From Candidatus Cloacimonadota bacterium (GTDB lineage Bacteria > Cloacimonadota > Cloacimonadia > Cloacimonadales > Cloacimonadaceae), in contig JAHDQK010000013.1 in assembly GCA_018433885.1 (NCBI GenBank), forward strand, positions 62,001 to 126,000: 64,000 bases of DNA. Direction: 5' to 3'. A program made the position numbers and the translations under genes. Shown piece after piece: positions 18,086-26,807 of this stretch. The notes beneath the pieces were generated by a model, which saw only the letters and a program-made list of their open reading frames with translations, did not search any database and was not told where the DNA came from. Within the stretch, counting starts at the first letter, position 1. The number at the start of each line of letters is the position of its first letter.

Positions 18086-19165
18086 TCAGCTCTCGATAAA
18101 TCCCGCACCAAGAACGAGATCATTTCTATATAAAGCAAGCAACTGCCCCGGCGTAATCGCGGATATTGGTCTCTGAAACTCAACCTGATATCTGTTCCCA
18201 TCCAGTCTTCGTACCAGGCAAGGCTCTGGGCATTGTGCCAGACGCACCTTTGCTTCGCAAGTGAACTCTGTTTGCGGCTCAGGGATCGACACCCAGTTTA
18301 TTCCTGAAGTGATCAGGCTGCTTCGGTAGAGGTCTTCCTCTTTACCAATTACTACTTGGTTCTTGGCTTTATCCAACCCGATAACGTAGCGCGGGCTGTC
18401 GAAGCCTGCCAAACCCAAACCCTTTCTCTGTCCGATTGTATAGCGGATAAGACCTTGATGCCGCCCCAATATCTTGCCATTGATATCCACGAAATCCCCA
18501 GGTCTCACACTCTCTTTATCAAACAAAGGGCTGTTATCAAAGCTTTCCAGAAAATCCTGGCTTTCCTTCTTCTTCTCCAGATACTCGAAGCCTTTGCTCC
18601 GCGCCAAAGCTTTGATCTCTTCTTTCTTCATCGATCCCAGAGGGAAGTATAGGTTGGAAAGCTGATCCTGGCTTAGCATGCTAAGAAAATACGATTGATC
18701 TTTGTGTGAATCAATCGCTTTTAGTAGCTGATACCTCTGGCTCACAGTATCTTGAGCAGTGCGTACATAGTGGCCGGTAGCAAAGAGATCGAAGCTAATA
18801 CCAAGCTCTCGGCTTTTACTTAGTAATCTGCCAAACTTGATCTCTCGATTACAAATAATGCAGGGGTTGGGAGTTCTACCCTCCTCGAAATCCCTTGTAT
18901 AGTAGGATAGAACGCAATCGCGAAATTCGTGCTCCAAATCGATCACATGATGTTCGACGCCAATCTTTTTTGCCGCTTTCTTGGCGGATTCCAGAGAGAT
19001 TGGTTCTGAAGGTCCAAAACAACCTCTTTTATCAGAAGCTAGGATCCCGCTATCCGGGCTCCATTTTGCCATAGTTATTCCGATCACCGTGTGTCCCATC
19101 TCTCGCAGGATCATGGCACACATACTGCTATCGATGCCACCGCTCATACCTAAAGCTATTCTCAT
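18086..19165 (-). CDS. mnmA: tRNA-specific 2-thiouridylase MnmA, cysteine-variant form
   Basis: MnmA installs the 2-thio group on U34 of Glu, Gln and Lys tRNAs through an adenylated intermediate. The PP-loop reads GMSGGIDSS at residues 6-14. The first catalytic cysteine region is NPCIICN (C102 and C105). The second catalytic cysteine, normally in a STGICF/SQxxCF motif, is absent: the aligned stretch ESQDFLESF (201-209) has Leu206 at that place. C49 in RGCFGP may serve instead, which would give a three-cysteine set able to hold an Fe-S cluster, as proposed for some thiouridylases. At 359 residues, with the C-terminal beta-barrel present, the protein is complete. It overlaps the HgdB-like gene by 4 bp. 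Confidence 0.88.
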   Translation of the reverse strand: MRIALGMSGGIDSSMCAMILREMGHTVIGITMAKWSPDSGILASDKRGCFGPSEPISLESAKKAAKKIGVEHHVIDLEHEFRDCVLSYYTRDFEEGRTPNPCIICNREIKFGRLLSKSRELGISFDLFATGHYVRTAQDTVSQRYQLLKAIDSHKDQSYFLSMLSQDQLSNLYFPLGSMKKEEIKALARSKGFEYLEKKKESQDFLESFDNSPLFDKESVRPGDFVDINGKILGRHQGLIRYTIGQRKGLGLAGFDSPRYVIGLDKAKNQVVIGKEEDLYRSSLITSGINWVSIPEPQTEFTCEAKVRLAQCPEPCLVRRLDGNRYQVEFQRPISAITPGQLLALYRNDLVLGAGFIES

Positions 19166-20136
19166 GTATGTACCTCAAAAAAACTCTCTAAACGCAGAAT
19201 TGTTCGAGGATCAAGCTTCTCCGGAAGCTCTCCCTCCAGATTCAGAAATGGTAGATCTATGTGTTTTCTCAAGATCAAGTTATCGATCTGGAGATGACAA
19301 AAAGCTTGGGTGTAGCCGATAATGGCATCCAGTTTGCGGATATCAATCTGTTCCCGAATATCATTCAACCTGCCCAAAACGCTATATGGATAGGTATATT
19401 CAAGATATTGTTCCACAATATCATCGCACAAATATGGCATAGCAAACTGCCGCTGTACTTCATTGTATAAAACCTCTCCCCCGAGTTCAGATATGGTATC
19501 GTAAAGATTGCGAAAGATCGGAGGAACACCCACGTAACCTAAGCGTAAGCGGATAGGAAACGGATCACGGTGGTTCGCCTGATACAGGAACTCTTCCAAA
19601 TCCCGTTCATAAGCGTGAGGATCACCGGTAAAATCCGAAGCATTTACCAGCCAAAGATGGTTCTCTGAACCCCGGACTTTTCGCTCTTGGTATGTAAGTA
19701 TGTCTAGCTGGATAAGTTTCTTGCGGATGGAATCCAGATATCTCTTGCACTCCATACTCTGATTGCGGGACACCCCGTAATGCGCTTCAAGTTTACTTAT
19801 CTCGCGATCCAATGCTTCATATTCGCGCTCTTGGGGGAAAGAGAAGCGCAGGATGGGGAGGCGTTCTTCGGATATCATCTCCAAAAGCGAAGCAGAATTT
19901 GAACAATCCCCCTGCACGATCCCGATAACTTCGTCCAAATCGGATGCCAAGGCTGCAGAATAGTTTCCTTTGATCCATGAACACAAGCTTCTTGGAAAAC
20001 CCTTCAATTCCGCGTCGTGAATGTGTTTTGCGGAGTCCTGGGTGAGAAAGATATTGTTCAGATCCACAGGAATATGCCCCGCCGCGTATAATACTTCGAT
20101 AGGCAACGAAGTGGTGAAACCGATTCTCTTAGTCAT
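19162..20136 (-). CDS. 2-hydroxyacyl-CoA dehydratase D-component (HgdB/BcrC-like) Fe-S protein
   Basis: The 324-residue protein belongs to the HgdB/BadD/BcrB superfamily, whose members hold a [4Fe-4S] or double-cubane cluster and take one-electron activation from an ATP-driven partner. Family features are the N-terminal GFTTSLPIEVLYAAGHIPVDL, CSWIKG with C52, GDCSNS with C78, and a late AIIGYTQAFCHLQ with C280, three cysteines at the expected ligand places. The usual companion subunit and the HgdC-like activator are missing from this window, so a classic dehydratase is unlikely. Its frame overlaps the ABC-F gene by 8 bp and mnmA by 4 bp, suggesting co-translation. The function here is unknown. 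Confidence 0.8.
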   Translation of the reverse strand: MTKRIGFTTSLPIEVLYAAGHIPVDLNNIFLTQDSAKHIHDAELKGFPRSLCSWIKGNYSAALASDLDEVIGIVQGDCSNSASLLEMISEERLPILRFSFPQEREYEALDREISKLEAHYGVSRNQSMECKRYLDSIRKKLIQLDILTYQERKVRGSENHLWLVNASDFTGDPHAYERDLEEFLYQANHRDPFPIRLRLGYVGVPPIFRNLYDTISELGGEVLYNEVQRQFAMPYLCDDIVEQYLEYTYPYSVLGRLNDIREQIDIRKLDAIIGYTQAFCHLQIDNLILRKHIDLPFLNLEGELPEKLDPRTILRLESFFEVHT

Positions 20137-22039
20137 CGCAGGCGAGCTCCAGATACTTATCTTCCAAATCTGATATCACTATATTGATTTCCCTAGCAGA
20201 GACTTCCAAGTTTCTATCTTCTTCCATTAAGCTCTTCAGCAATAGGCTATCGTTGTAAGTAGCAGAGCTCGCCAGAAGGGCGTGGATTTCTTCCTGCCTT
20301 GTCTTCAGAGCATTCAATTCCAGATTCTTCTCTTCGATTTCTTTGTGAAGTTTATCCAAATGCCACGGGTTGATCTTTTTCTTGCGATCCCTGGGCGGAG
20401 GAGCGGCTTTCTCGGCTTCCGGTTCCGCGAAGGCAAGCTCGATCGCCACATCAGCGGGGCCTTCACTATCTACAATTGTGGATTCCAATTGTCCATCAAT
20501 GTATCTTCGCATGAAAACCCAATATTTATCTGCCAGGTTACGGATAAAATGCCGGTCGTGAGACACGAAGATGATAGTTCCATCAAAGCCAGCCAACGCT
20601 TCCAGAAGAGCATCCCGCATGGGGATATCAAGGTGATTGGTGGGTTCATCCAAGATCAAAAGGTTGGGCTTCTGATGAATCAATACACTAAGATATAGCC
20701 GGGATTTTTCACCCCCGGAAAGCACCGATACTCTTTTATGAACGTCGTCTCCGGTAAAGGCAAAGCGTGCCAACCAACTCAAAACATAGCCTTGTGGTTC
20801 TTGTGGAACAATGCGCCACAAGGTTTCCATCACCGTCAGACTCTCATCCAGCGCGTTCTGATGCTGATCATAATAAGCTATCTTCAGGCTTGCTCCACTC
20901 TTGAATCTGCCGCTTAAAAGTCCGGACTGCCCCATTAAGATCTTCAACAAAGTAGATTTTCCACAGCCGTTTGGCCCGATCAAAGCGATGCGATCCTGCC
21001 AATGAGCTTGGATATCGATTTCTCGCGCAAGGATCATTTTCTGATCAATCCCGATGGTAGCATTCTGGAAGATGAATACATCGTTCCCACTACGATCCGC
21101 AGAAGCCATTCTAAGCTTCACTGTGCGCTCGGGACGAGGTTGGTCAACGATTTCCAGCTTATCCAGCATCTTCAGCCGACTTTTTGCTTGCGATGTCTTC
21201 TGACTACCCATATTACGAGCGATAAAATCCTTGGTCTCACCGATAAACTTCTGTTGACGCTCAAATTGTCGCTCCAGACTTTTCAGCTGAATCTTCCGGG
21301 CTTCAAACCAACTGCTATAGTTCCCTTTGGTAATGTATAACTTCCCGAACTCAAGATAGTAAATGCTCTGGCATATTTTATCCAGAAACTCACGATCGTG
21401 AGATACAACAAGGTAGGGTCTTGGATGAGAGCTCAGATATCGCTCCAGCCAGCGTGTCATAGCTATATCAAGATGATTGGTAGGTTCGTCCATTATCATC
21501 AGATCAAACTCTGCCAAAAGCAAATATGCCAGGCAGATACGAGTCTGCTCTCCACCGCTGAAGTTCCCGATTTGCTTTTCCCAATCTCCTTGTTTGAACC
21601 CTAAGGATTCCAACACATACTTGATCTCGTTTTCATGTTCAAAAGCCCCTATCTGATGCATTCGCTCCACTACTGCATCCAGTTCCACGCGAAACTGGTC
21701 TTCCGAGGTTCTATCGTAGGCAGCGGAAAGCTCTGTCATCCGGACAGATAGTGCCAGGATATCTTCTCTGGCATGATCGATATATTCTTTCAAAGTGAGG
21801 TCTGGATTGATGGTTGCGTTTTGAGCCAGATATGCCACCCGGCAATTCCGAGCCTTGATCACCATACCTTCTGTTGGACGCAATTCGTCCAGCATCATTC
21901 TGATGAGTGTGCTTTTACCGGAGCCATTGGGACCGATCAACCCAATCCGGCTGTTATGTTCGATCGTGCAGTTGATCCCTCTTAGGATATAAGTTCCACC
22001 GTACTCAATACCCAGATCAACGCATTGGATAAGACTCAT
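20129..22039 (-). CDS. ABC-F family ATP-binding protein
   Basis: This 636-residue soluble protein has two ABC domains and no membrane helices. Walker A motifs are GPNGSGKST (about 37-45) and GPNGCGKST (about 357-365). Signatures FSGGEQTR and LSGGEKSR and Walker B LMIMDEPTNHLD and LLILDEPTNHLD are visible. Between the domains lies the charged linker RQQKFIGETKDFIARNMG typical of ABC-F proteins, and the C-terminus is a coiled coil (about 560-630). ABC-F proteins bind the ribosomal E site and relieve stalling; Uup-like members have a similar coiled-coil tail. It is the first gene of an operon with the HgdB-like gene and mnmA. The 330 bp upstream (22040-22369) hold a terminator and no gene. Confidence 0.93.
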   Translation of the reverse strand: MSLIQCVDLGIEYGGTYILRGINCTIEHNSRIGLIGPNGSGKSTLIRMMLDELRPTEGMVIKARNCRVAYLAQNATINPDLTLKEYIDHAREDILALSVRMTELSAAYDRTSEDQFRVELDAVVERMHQIGAFEHENEIKYVLESLGFKQGDWEKQIGNFSGGEQTRICLAYLLLAEFDLMIMDEPTNHLDIAMTRWLERYLSSHPRPYLVVSHDREFLDKICQSIYYLEFGKLYITKGNYSSWFEARKIQLKSLERQFERQQKFIGETKDFIARNMGSQKTSQAKSRLKMLDKLEIVDQPRPERTVKLRMASADRSGNDVFIFQNATIGIDQKMILAREIDIQAHWQDRIALIGPNGCGKSTLLKILMGQSGLLSGRFKSGASLKIAYYDQHQNALDESLTVMETLWRIVPQEPQGYVLSWLARFAFTGDDVHKRVSVLSGGEKSRLYLSVLIHQKPNLLILDEPTNHLDIPMRDALLEALAGFDGTIIFVSHDRHFIRNLADKYWVFMRRYIDGQLESTIVDSEGPADVAIELAFAEPEAEKAAPPPRDRKKKINPWHLDKLHKEIEEKNLELNALKTRQEEIHALLASSATYNDSLLLKSLMEEDRNLEVSAREINIVISDLEDKYLELACDD

Positions 22040-22311
22040 TTTTCAGTTCTCTCTATGTTAATCATCACTGTGCAAATTCCTGAGATCGCTGATGTTGTCA
22101 AAGATTTTCTCCATGATCCTAGATTTCATACCAGTTCAGGAGAACTTATACTCGATCTATCCTCACGTGCTCCATATCTGACCATTCATCTTCCTTAATG
22201 CCCTGGAAGTTTGCCCCTTCGATACGCATTTCGTACCTTTTCTCAGATTATCATCTTGTACTGAAAGCTATTTGCCTTGATGTGATATGGTGAATTGCTA
22301 TTGTTACAAAG

Positions 22312-22341
22312 AGAAGACCATCAGCAAGCCGATGGTCTTCT
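22312..22341 (-). terminator. Terminator hairpin of the thiol-redox operon
   Basis: Perfect 11-bp stem AGAAGACCATC (22312-22322) and GATGGTCTTCT (22331-22341) with an 8-nt loop, 28 bp after the thioredoxin-like stop on the minus strand. On that strand it is followed by CTTTGTAAC, a short T-rich tail. Confidence 0.65.
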
Positions 22342-22369
22342 ATTGATTGAGATGAATCTATGGAATTCT

Positions 22370-22879
22370 TCAGGGGGCAATTATCTCTTGCAGGTGTTGC
22401 ACGTAAGGTATTGCTCCACCCTCTCTATAACCGGTTCTGCCGATTTCTTTGCCTTCTGCATCCACCAGTACAATTGTGGGATAACCTTGAATTTCAAACT
22501 GACGCTGAAGGTCGTTGTTTTGTTTTTTTAGTTCTGGACTCTGAGCTATGTTTCTGGGGAAGTCAAGTTTTAACAGCACCAGATTCTCAGCGGCATATAC
22601 TTGAAATTCTTTTTTTGTAAACACTTCTCCAGAAAGACGGATACACCAACTGCACCAATCGGATCCGGTGAAGTTTACCAAAACTGTGCGTCCTGTTTCT
22701 TGAGCTGTTTTTAGCGCCATATCCCAGTTTTCTATCCAGGTTCCGGGTTCATAAGCCGCATCCAAGGGTAGGTTTTCAGAGGTTTCGATGGGGCCATCTT
22801 CAGCTTCCGCCTTGGGAGCAGGAGTGCAACTTAGAACTGCTACCATCGACACCAGGATCAATATCATAAGATATCTCAT
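22370..22879 (-). CDS. Thioredoxin-fold lipoprotein
   Basis: The 169-residue protein starts with a lipoprotein signal peptide ending AVLSC (acylated Cys at 18), so it should be anchored in the periplasm. A thioredoxin-like domain follows, with the redox motif WCSWC (C76 and C79) and the cis-proline region IQGYPTIVLVD. The architecture resembles DUF255/TlpA-like proteins that reduce or form disulfides outside the cytoplasm. The start overlaps the OsmC stop by 4 bp, and AGGAG precedes it. It is the last gene in an operon of four thiol-related genes. Confidence 0.88.
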   Translation of the reverse strand: MRYLMILILVSMVAVLSCTPAPKAEAEDGPIETSENLPLDAAYEPGTWIENWDMALKTAQETGRTVLVNFTGSDWCSWCIRLSGEVFTKKEFQVYAAENLVLLKLDFPRNIAQSPELKKQNNDLQRQFEIQGYPTIVLVDAEGKEIGRTGYREGGAIPYVQHLQEIIAP

Positions 22880-23307
22880 ATTTCAATCTCCTGATCGTTC
22901 ACGAATATCTTCACGATCACATCTGCGGAGGCTTTTAACATGGCATTCACTCCGCAATAGCGTTCGGTGGAAAGAGAAACCGCTTTGATGATCTTGTCTG
23001 TTGGAAGATTCTCTCCAAAGAACTTGAACTTCAATGTGATCGTATGGTACACTACAGGGTGTTCTTCGGTAGATTCGCCATCAGCTTCCATTTCGAACGC
23101 GTAGTTATTCACCTGCATCTTTTTTAGGATAGATACGATATCCATGCCGGAACATCCGGTCAATGCCGCCAGTAGCAGAGGTTTGGGGCGCGGACCCTGG
23201 TCGTTGCCACCAAACTCCTTGGCTCCATCCATTATCAGGTGATGACCGGTTACCAGAGAGTCGAAACTCATGTCCCCGGTCCACTTGGTAATTACGGGAT
23301 TAGCCAT
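22876..23307 (-). CDS. OsmC-family redox protein
   Basis: OsmC-family proteins are homodimeric thiol peroxidases that reduce organic hydroperoxides with two cysteines. This 143-residue protein has the conserved pair C52 in ALTGCSGMD and C118 in RYCGVNAML, plus the N-terminal GHHLIMD region; it is closest in style to the YhfA branch. It lies between the MarR gene (2-bp gap) and the thioredoxin-like gene (4-bp overlap). That is the arrangement expected for an OhrR-like regulator controlling a hydroperoxide-detoxifying gene. GAGGT precedes the ATG. Confidence 0.9.
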   Translation of the reverse strand: MANPVITKWTGDMSFDSLVTGHHLIMDGAKEFGGNDQGPRPKPLLLAALTGCSGMDIVSILKKMQVNNYAFEMEADGESTEEHPVVYHTITLKFKFFGENLPTDKIIKAVSLSTERYCGVNAMLKASADVIVKIFVNDQEIEI

Positions 23308-23309
23308 AA

Positions 23310-23765
23310 CTAAACCTCGATGTAAGAATCCTTCAGCACTTCCTCATATTTTTCCACGTAGGCTTTGAAGGCTTTGTAAATATCAGCAACATCTTTCTGG
23401 GGAAGTTTCTCGATGAGACTGATTTGTTGATCCAAAACTGTCTTTTGGCTGTTCTCAGCAAGTTTCATACCCTTCTCGGTGATGATGGCAAACCAGCAAC
23501 GACGGTCGTCCTCGCTCGGTTTACGAGTTACCAATTGCTTGTTGACCAAGTTATCCATGATGCGGGTCACACGACTGTGGGATACATTCAACACTCTTGC
23601 CAGTTCATTCATGTTGGCAGGGGTTTTGGTGGTATAGAGATGATTCAGAAGCATGCATTCCATGCGCCCGGCCTGCAAACAAGCCTTTTGAATGTAATCG
23701 ATATCGCTGAGAACTACCTGCAAGCGAGTAACCAAGTCGTGGAATTTTTCCGGATAATTTGCCAT
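23310..23765 (-). CDS. MarR-family transcriptional regulator
   Basis: The 151-residue protein has the MarR winged-helix: helix-turn-helix MNELARVLNVSHSRVTRIMDNLVNK (about 60-84, given in two parts ending VTRIMDNL) and the wing TRKPSEDDRRCWFAIITEKG with the family's DxR signature. Cysteines occur at 26, 34 and 108 (approximately), so a thiol-based sensing mode like OhrR is possible but not shown. It sits between the glutaredoxin and OsmC genes, and probably represses its own operon; a palindrome over the promoter at 24074-24096 is a candidate operator. AAGGAG precedes the ATG. Confidence 0.9.
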   Translation of the reverse strand: MANYPEKFHDLVTRLQVVLSDIDYIQKACLQAGRMECMLLNHLYTTKTPANMNELARVLNVSHSRVTRIMDNLVNKQLVTRKPSEDDRRCWFAIITEKGMKLAENSQKTVLDQQISLIEKLPQKDVADIYKAFKAYVEKYEEVLKDSYIEV

Positions 23766-23776
23766 TTTTTTTCTCC

Positions 23777-24031
23777 TTATGTGAGCGTTTGTTTTTTGAT
23801 GTTTAAATTTTTATCTATCTTATTCTTGTCAAAACCGACAACCGGCAGGTTATTGATCCACATCTGTGGAACTCCCTGTTGACCGGTTTTTCGGACCATA
23901 TCGTTCATTGCTTTCTCATCCTTGGATACATCAACATCCTTATACACAAAGCCATTCGATTTTAAATAGCTTTTAAGTTTTTTGCACCAAGAGCATGTAG
24001 GGGTGCTAAATACGATAATGTTCGCTTTCAT
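23777..24031 (-). CDS. Glutaredoxin-like (NrdH-type) small redox protein
   Basis: This 84-residue protein has the glutaredoxin fold signature: first strand NIIVFSTPTCSWC with active-site C13 and C16, then the cis-proline segment TGQQGVPQMWINN and the VGFDKNKI helix. The CSWC motif is shared with the thioredoxin-like lipoprotein of the same operon. It is the first gene of the operon, directly downstream of a good promoter. It probably reduces disulfides in the cytoplasm, perhaps recycling the OsmC-type peroxidase, but the partner is inferred only from position. Confidence 0.88.
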   Translation of the reverse strand: MKANIIVFSTPTCSWCKKLKSYLKSNGFVYKDVDVSKDEKAMNDMVRKTGQQGVPQMWINNLPVVGFDKNKIDKNLNIKKQTLT

Positions 24032-24054
24032 TTTTCTTGTTCCATTCTCCCTAT

Positions 24055-24083
24055 AGTATAATGAAGTGTGTTAAGCAAAACAA
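24055..24083 (-). promoter_or_regulatory. Promoter of the thiol-redox operon
   Basis: Minus strand: TTGTTT (24083-24078), a 17-nt spacer and TATACT (24060-24055), about 24 nt before the glutaredoxin ATG. Both boxes match consensus well. Confidence 0.65.
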
Positions 24084-24096
24084 AACTTTTTTTGCT
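24074..24096. promoter_or_regulatory. Candidate MarR operator palindrome
   Basis: AGCAAAA (24074-24080) and TTTTGCT (24090-24096) form a 23-bp inverted repeat covering the -35 box of the redox operon. Its size and place suit binding by the MarR protein encoded in the operon, which would then be autoregulated. No binding data support this. Confidence 0.4.
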
Positions 24097-24285
24097 CTAC
24101 AAAAAAATAGATCAACTACCCCCTCCAGTCAACCGCCACAAGTATAATTCTGATTCTGGATTTGAACTATCTATCTTAGAAGAGCTTGCTGGAGAAGAAT
24201 GCAATGTTTTGAGTGATAAAGAGTAGCAAGTTGATAACTTTTTAAAGAACTAACTTGTATCCAATATATCCCAACTGTAGCCTAA

Positions 24286-24369
24286 CCCATTCATCTCATC
24301 AGCTCAGAAGCTTCATTCATGCAATCGCCACTGCAACGGCACCCAATAGCGACTCCTTCGATGAATGGG
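24286..24369. repeat. Dispersed intergenic palindrome, copy 2
   Basis: The 84-bp element has perfect 10-bp inverted ends CCCATTCATC and GATGAATGGG and an inner TGCA..TGCA centre near 24328. It lies in the divergent 491-bp gap between the redox operon and radA. A 74-codon frame crossing it has no protein-like features. Confidence 0.7.
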
Positions 24370-24522
24370 CTGGAATTGCCATAGGTGATATAATCATCTG
24401 GCTATCCAGTCTCGTTTATGCATTGGTCGAAAAAATAGCTTGCCAAAATATCGTGACTGTTCAGTTTGGAATGAATTGATTTTTTGCATGGATCAATATC
24501 CTCAAACCTAAGGAGAGCCAGA

Positions 24523-25860
24523 ATGCCAAATAGTTTTGTTTGTACCGATTGCGGATTTGAAGCCAGCAAATGGAGCGGAAAATGCCCTAACTGCGGAAGC
24601 TGGAGCACAATGAAAGAAAGCGGAAGGATCTTGGGAAAGAACAATACTGGTAATCAGATATCTCCACGCCGCAAACCAGAGAAAATTGTAAAGATCAGCG
24701 GTGTGGAAGAAGATAGGCTTAGCACAGGAAATTCTGAGCTGGACTTGGTGTTGGGAGGTGGTATAGTATCCGGTATGTTGATTTTGATCGGAGGTGAACC
24801 CGGGATCGGAAAATCCACTCTGATGATGCAATTGGCTGAATGGCTGGGGCAACAAGGCAGGAAAGTGCTATATTGCTCCGGAGAAGAAAGCGCCACCCAG
24901 ATTCATATGCGAAGCAAGCGACTTAAAGTGCAAAGCGAAAACATCCTGCTTCTTACTACTAACGACACAGAACACATTGTAGATAGCATCGAAGAAGAAA
25001 TGCCCGCTCTTGCCATAGTTGATAGTATCCAATCCATCAGTATCGGCAATATAGATAGCATCCCCGGTAGCATTACCCAATTGCGGGAAAGTACCAATCG
25101 ACTGGTAAAATGTGGCAAATCTCTTGGAGTACCAATATTTATGGTGGGTCATGTTACCAAAGAAGGTTATGTTGCTGGTCCCAAAATACTGGAACACATG
25201 GTAGATACTGTGCTATATTTTGAAGGTGAAATGCGCAATCAATATAAGATATTGCGGGCGGTAAAGAACCGATTTGGTTCCACCAATGAGATAGGGCTGT
25301 TCGAAATGACGGGTATCGGGCTGATGCAGGTTGAGAACCCAAATTCTGTGTTTCTAAGCAATGAATTGGCTCAGATTGGCACTTCCATAGGCTGCATTAT
25401 CGAGGGCAGTAGAAGCTTCATCGTAGAAGTGCAATCTTTGGCTACGGGATCAAATTATGGCACCCCACAAAGAGTGGTAGTGGGTTTGGAACAGAAGAAA
25501 CTGGCGATCCTTTTGGCAATACTGGAAAAAAACCTGGCTTTGTATCTGCGTAGCAACGATGTTTTTATCAATCTTGCAGGAGGCATTCGCTCCCAAGACC
25601 CATCACTTGATTTGGCGATCATTGCGGCTATCATCAGTAGTCTTAAGGATAGCCCGCTTCCCGAACATTCAGTATTCATCGGAGAAGTGGGGTTAAACGG
25701 AGAAATACGTCCGGTTTCCCAGCTTGAAGCTCGCATTGCGGAAGCTTCTAAACTGGGATACCAGAACATCTATGTCTCGGGGTTTGCCCGTTTGAAGGCA
25801 AACACCAAAGTGCATAAACTGAAGGACATCAAAGCGTTGTTTCAAGCAATAACGGCTTAG
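24523..25860 (+). CDS. radA: DNA repair protein RadA
   Basis: RadA is a hexameric helicase-like RecA paralogue that promotes branch migration during recombination. It has an N-terminal C4 zinc finger (C7, C10, C21, C24), Walker A GEPGIGKS at about 91-98, the RadA-specific motif VKNRFGSTNEIGLFEM in the middle, and a C-terminal Lon-like domain with GGIRSQDPSLDLA and GLNGEIRPV. The length of 445 residues is normal. The ATG at 24523 is chosen because AAGGAG lies 7 nt upstream and the protein then opens on the zinc finger (MPNSFVCTDCGFEA). Its stop overlaps the pyrD stop from the opposite strand by 4 bp. Confidence 0.95.
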   Translation: MPNSFVCTDCGFEASKWSGKCPNCGSWSTMKESGRILGKNNTGNQISPRRKPEKIVKISGVEEDRLSTGNSELDLVLGGGIVSGMLILIGGEPGIGKSTLMMQLAEWLGQQGRKVLYCSGEESATQIHMRSKRLKVQSENILLLTTNDTEHIVDSIEEEMPALAIVDSIQSISIGNIDSIPGSITQLRESTNRLVKCGKSLGVPIFMVGHVTKEGYVAGPKILEHMVDTVLYFEGEMRNQYKILRAVKNRFGSTNEIGLFEMTGIGLMQVENPNSVFLSNELAQIGTSIGCIIEGSRSFIVEVQSLATGSNYGTPQRVVVGLEQKKLAILLAILEKNLALYLRSNDVFINLAGGIRSQDPSLDLAIIAAIISSLKDSPLPEHSVFIGEVGLNGEIRPVSQLEARIAEASKLGYQNIYVSGFARLKANTKVHKLKDIKALFQAITA

Positions 25861-26807
25861 ATCTCCACTTTCCCCTTCAAGTCGTTTATGCTTTTTTTAG
25901 TTGATAGTAAATACTCTCCCAATCCCATGATCAACTCTGGGGCAGCCAGAGGATTGATGAAGTTTGCCGTCCCCAGCGAGATAGCCGATGCTCCCGCCCA
26001 GATGAATTCTAGGGCATCTTGCCAGTTATAGATCCCCCCCATTGCCAGAATCGGAATCCGGACAGCCTGCGCAACTTTGTAGGTGAGGGCCAATGCAACC
26101 GGTTTCACGCCGCATCCGGTGTATCCACCTATTCCCTTTTTGATCTTGGATTTTCCCGTACGATAATCTATCGCCATTCCCCACAGGCTGTTGATTAAAG
26201 CCAGAGAACTGGCTCCACCGGCTTCAGCGGCGGCGGCGATGGTGGCAATATCTGTTACATTGGGGCTGAGTTTTATACACAACTCTTTATCTGTAATCTC
26301 TTGCAATCTTCTGGTTAGTTCGAATACAATATCTGGATCCGTTCCAAAGGCTATGCCTTCGTTCTCTACGTTAGGACATGAGACGTTTACTTCGTATCCA
26401 GCGATTCCAGCAGAGGCTTCGAGAGTTTCCAGCATCTGGCAGAATTCACTAATCGTGGAGCCAGAGAAGCTAACGATAAGAGGCATTGAGAGCTTGTCTC
26501 TGTATACTGGGAGTTTTTCATGGATGAATTTATCAAGCCCTGGGTTTTGTAATCCAATGGAATTTATAAGACCTGCTTCAGTTTCATAGAGACGGGGAGG
26601 CGGGTTCCCTTTCTTGGGTTCCCGGGTGATGGTCTTGCTTACAAAAGCTCCCAAACACGCGGGATCAAAGAACTCGAAGTTTTCCAGATCGAAAGTACCG
26701 GAAGCCACCAGTAAGGGCGTGCTAAGCTCCAGTTTCCCCAATCGGGTCGTCAACAATTTTACGGCATTGATGCTGTTGCCCCAGATATCGTTCAAAATAG
26801 CTCCCAT
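25857..26807 (-). CDS. pyrD: Dihydroorotate dehydrogenase B, catalytic subunit
   Basis: PyrDB oxidises dihydroorotate to orotate with FMN and passes electrons to PyrK, which reduces NAD. The catalytic-cysteine loop reads NVSCPNVENEG, typical of class 1B enzymes. Other features are TPLLVASGTFD near the start, NSIGLQNPG and the C-terminal FMN phosphate site AMGGIYNWQDALEFIWAGASA. The ATG at 26807 has AAGGAG 6-7 nt upstream and gives MGAILNDIWGNS; a reading from 26846 would add 13 residues inside pyrK. It overlaps the pyrK end by 16 bp and is the last gene of pyrBCKD. Confidence 0.94.
   Translation of the reverse strand: MGAILNDIWGNSINAVKLLTTRLGKLELSTPLLVASGTFDLENFEFFDPACLGAFVSKTITREPKKGNPPPRLYETEAGLINSIGLQNPGLDKFIHEKLPVYRDKLSMPLIVSFSGSTISEFCQMLETLEASAGIAGYEVNVSCPNVENEGIAFGTDPDIVFELTRRLQEITDKELCIKLSPNVTDIATIAAAAEAGGASSLALINSLWGMAIDYRTGKSKIKKGIGGYTGCGVKPVALALTYKVAQAVRIPILAMGGIYNWQDALEFIWAGASAISLGTANFINPLAAPELIMGLGEYLLSTKKSINDLKGKVEI

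Noticed and set aside
24255-24479. Small plus-strand frame of 74 codons upstream of radA
   Set aside because: It overlaps palindrome copy 2, has no ribosome-binding site and no protein-like pattern.
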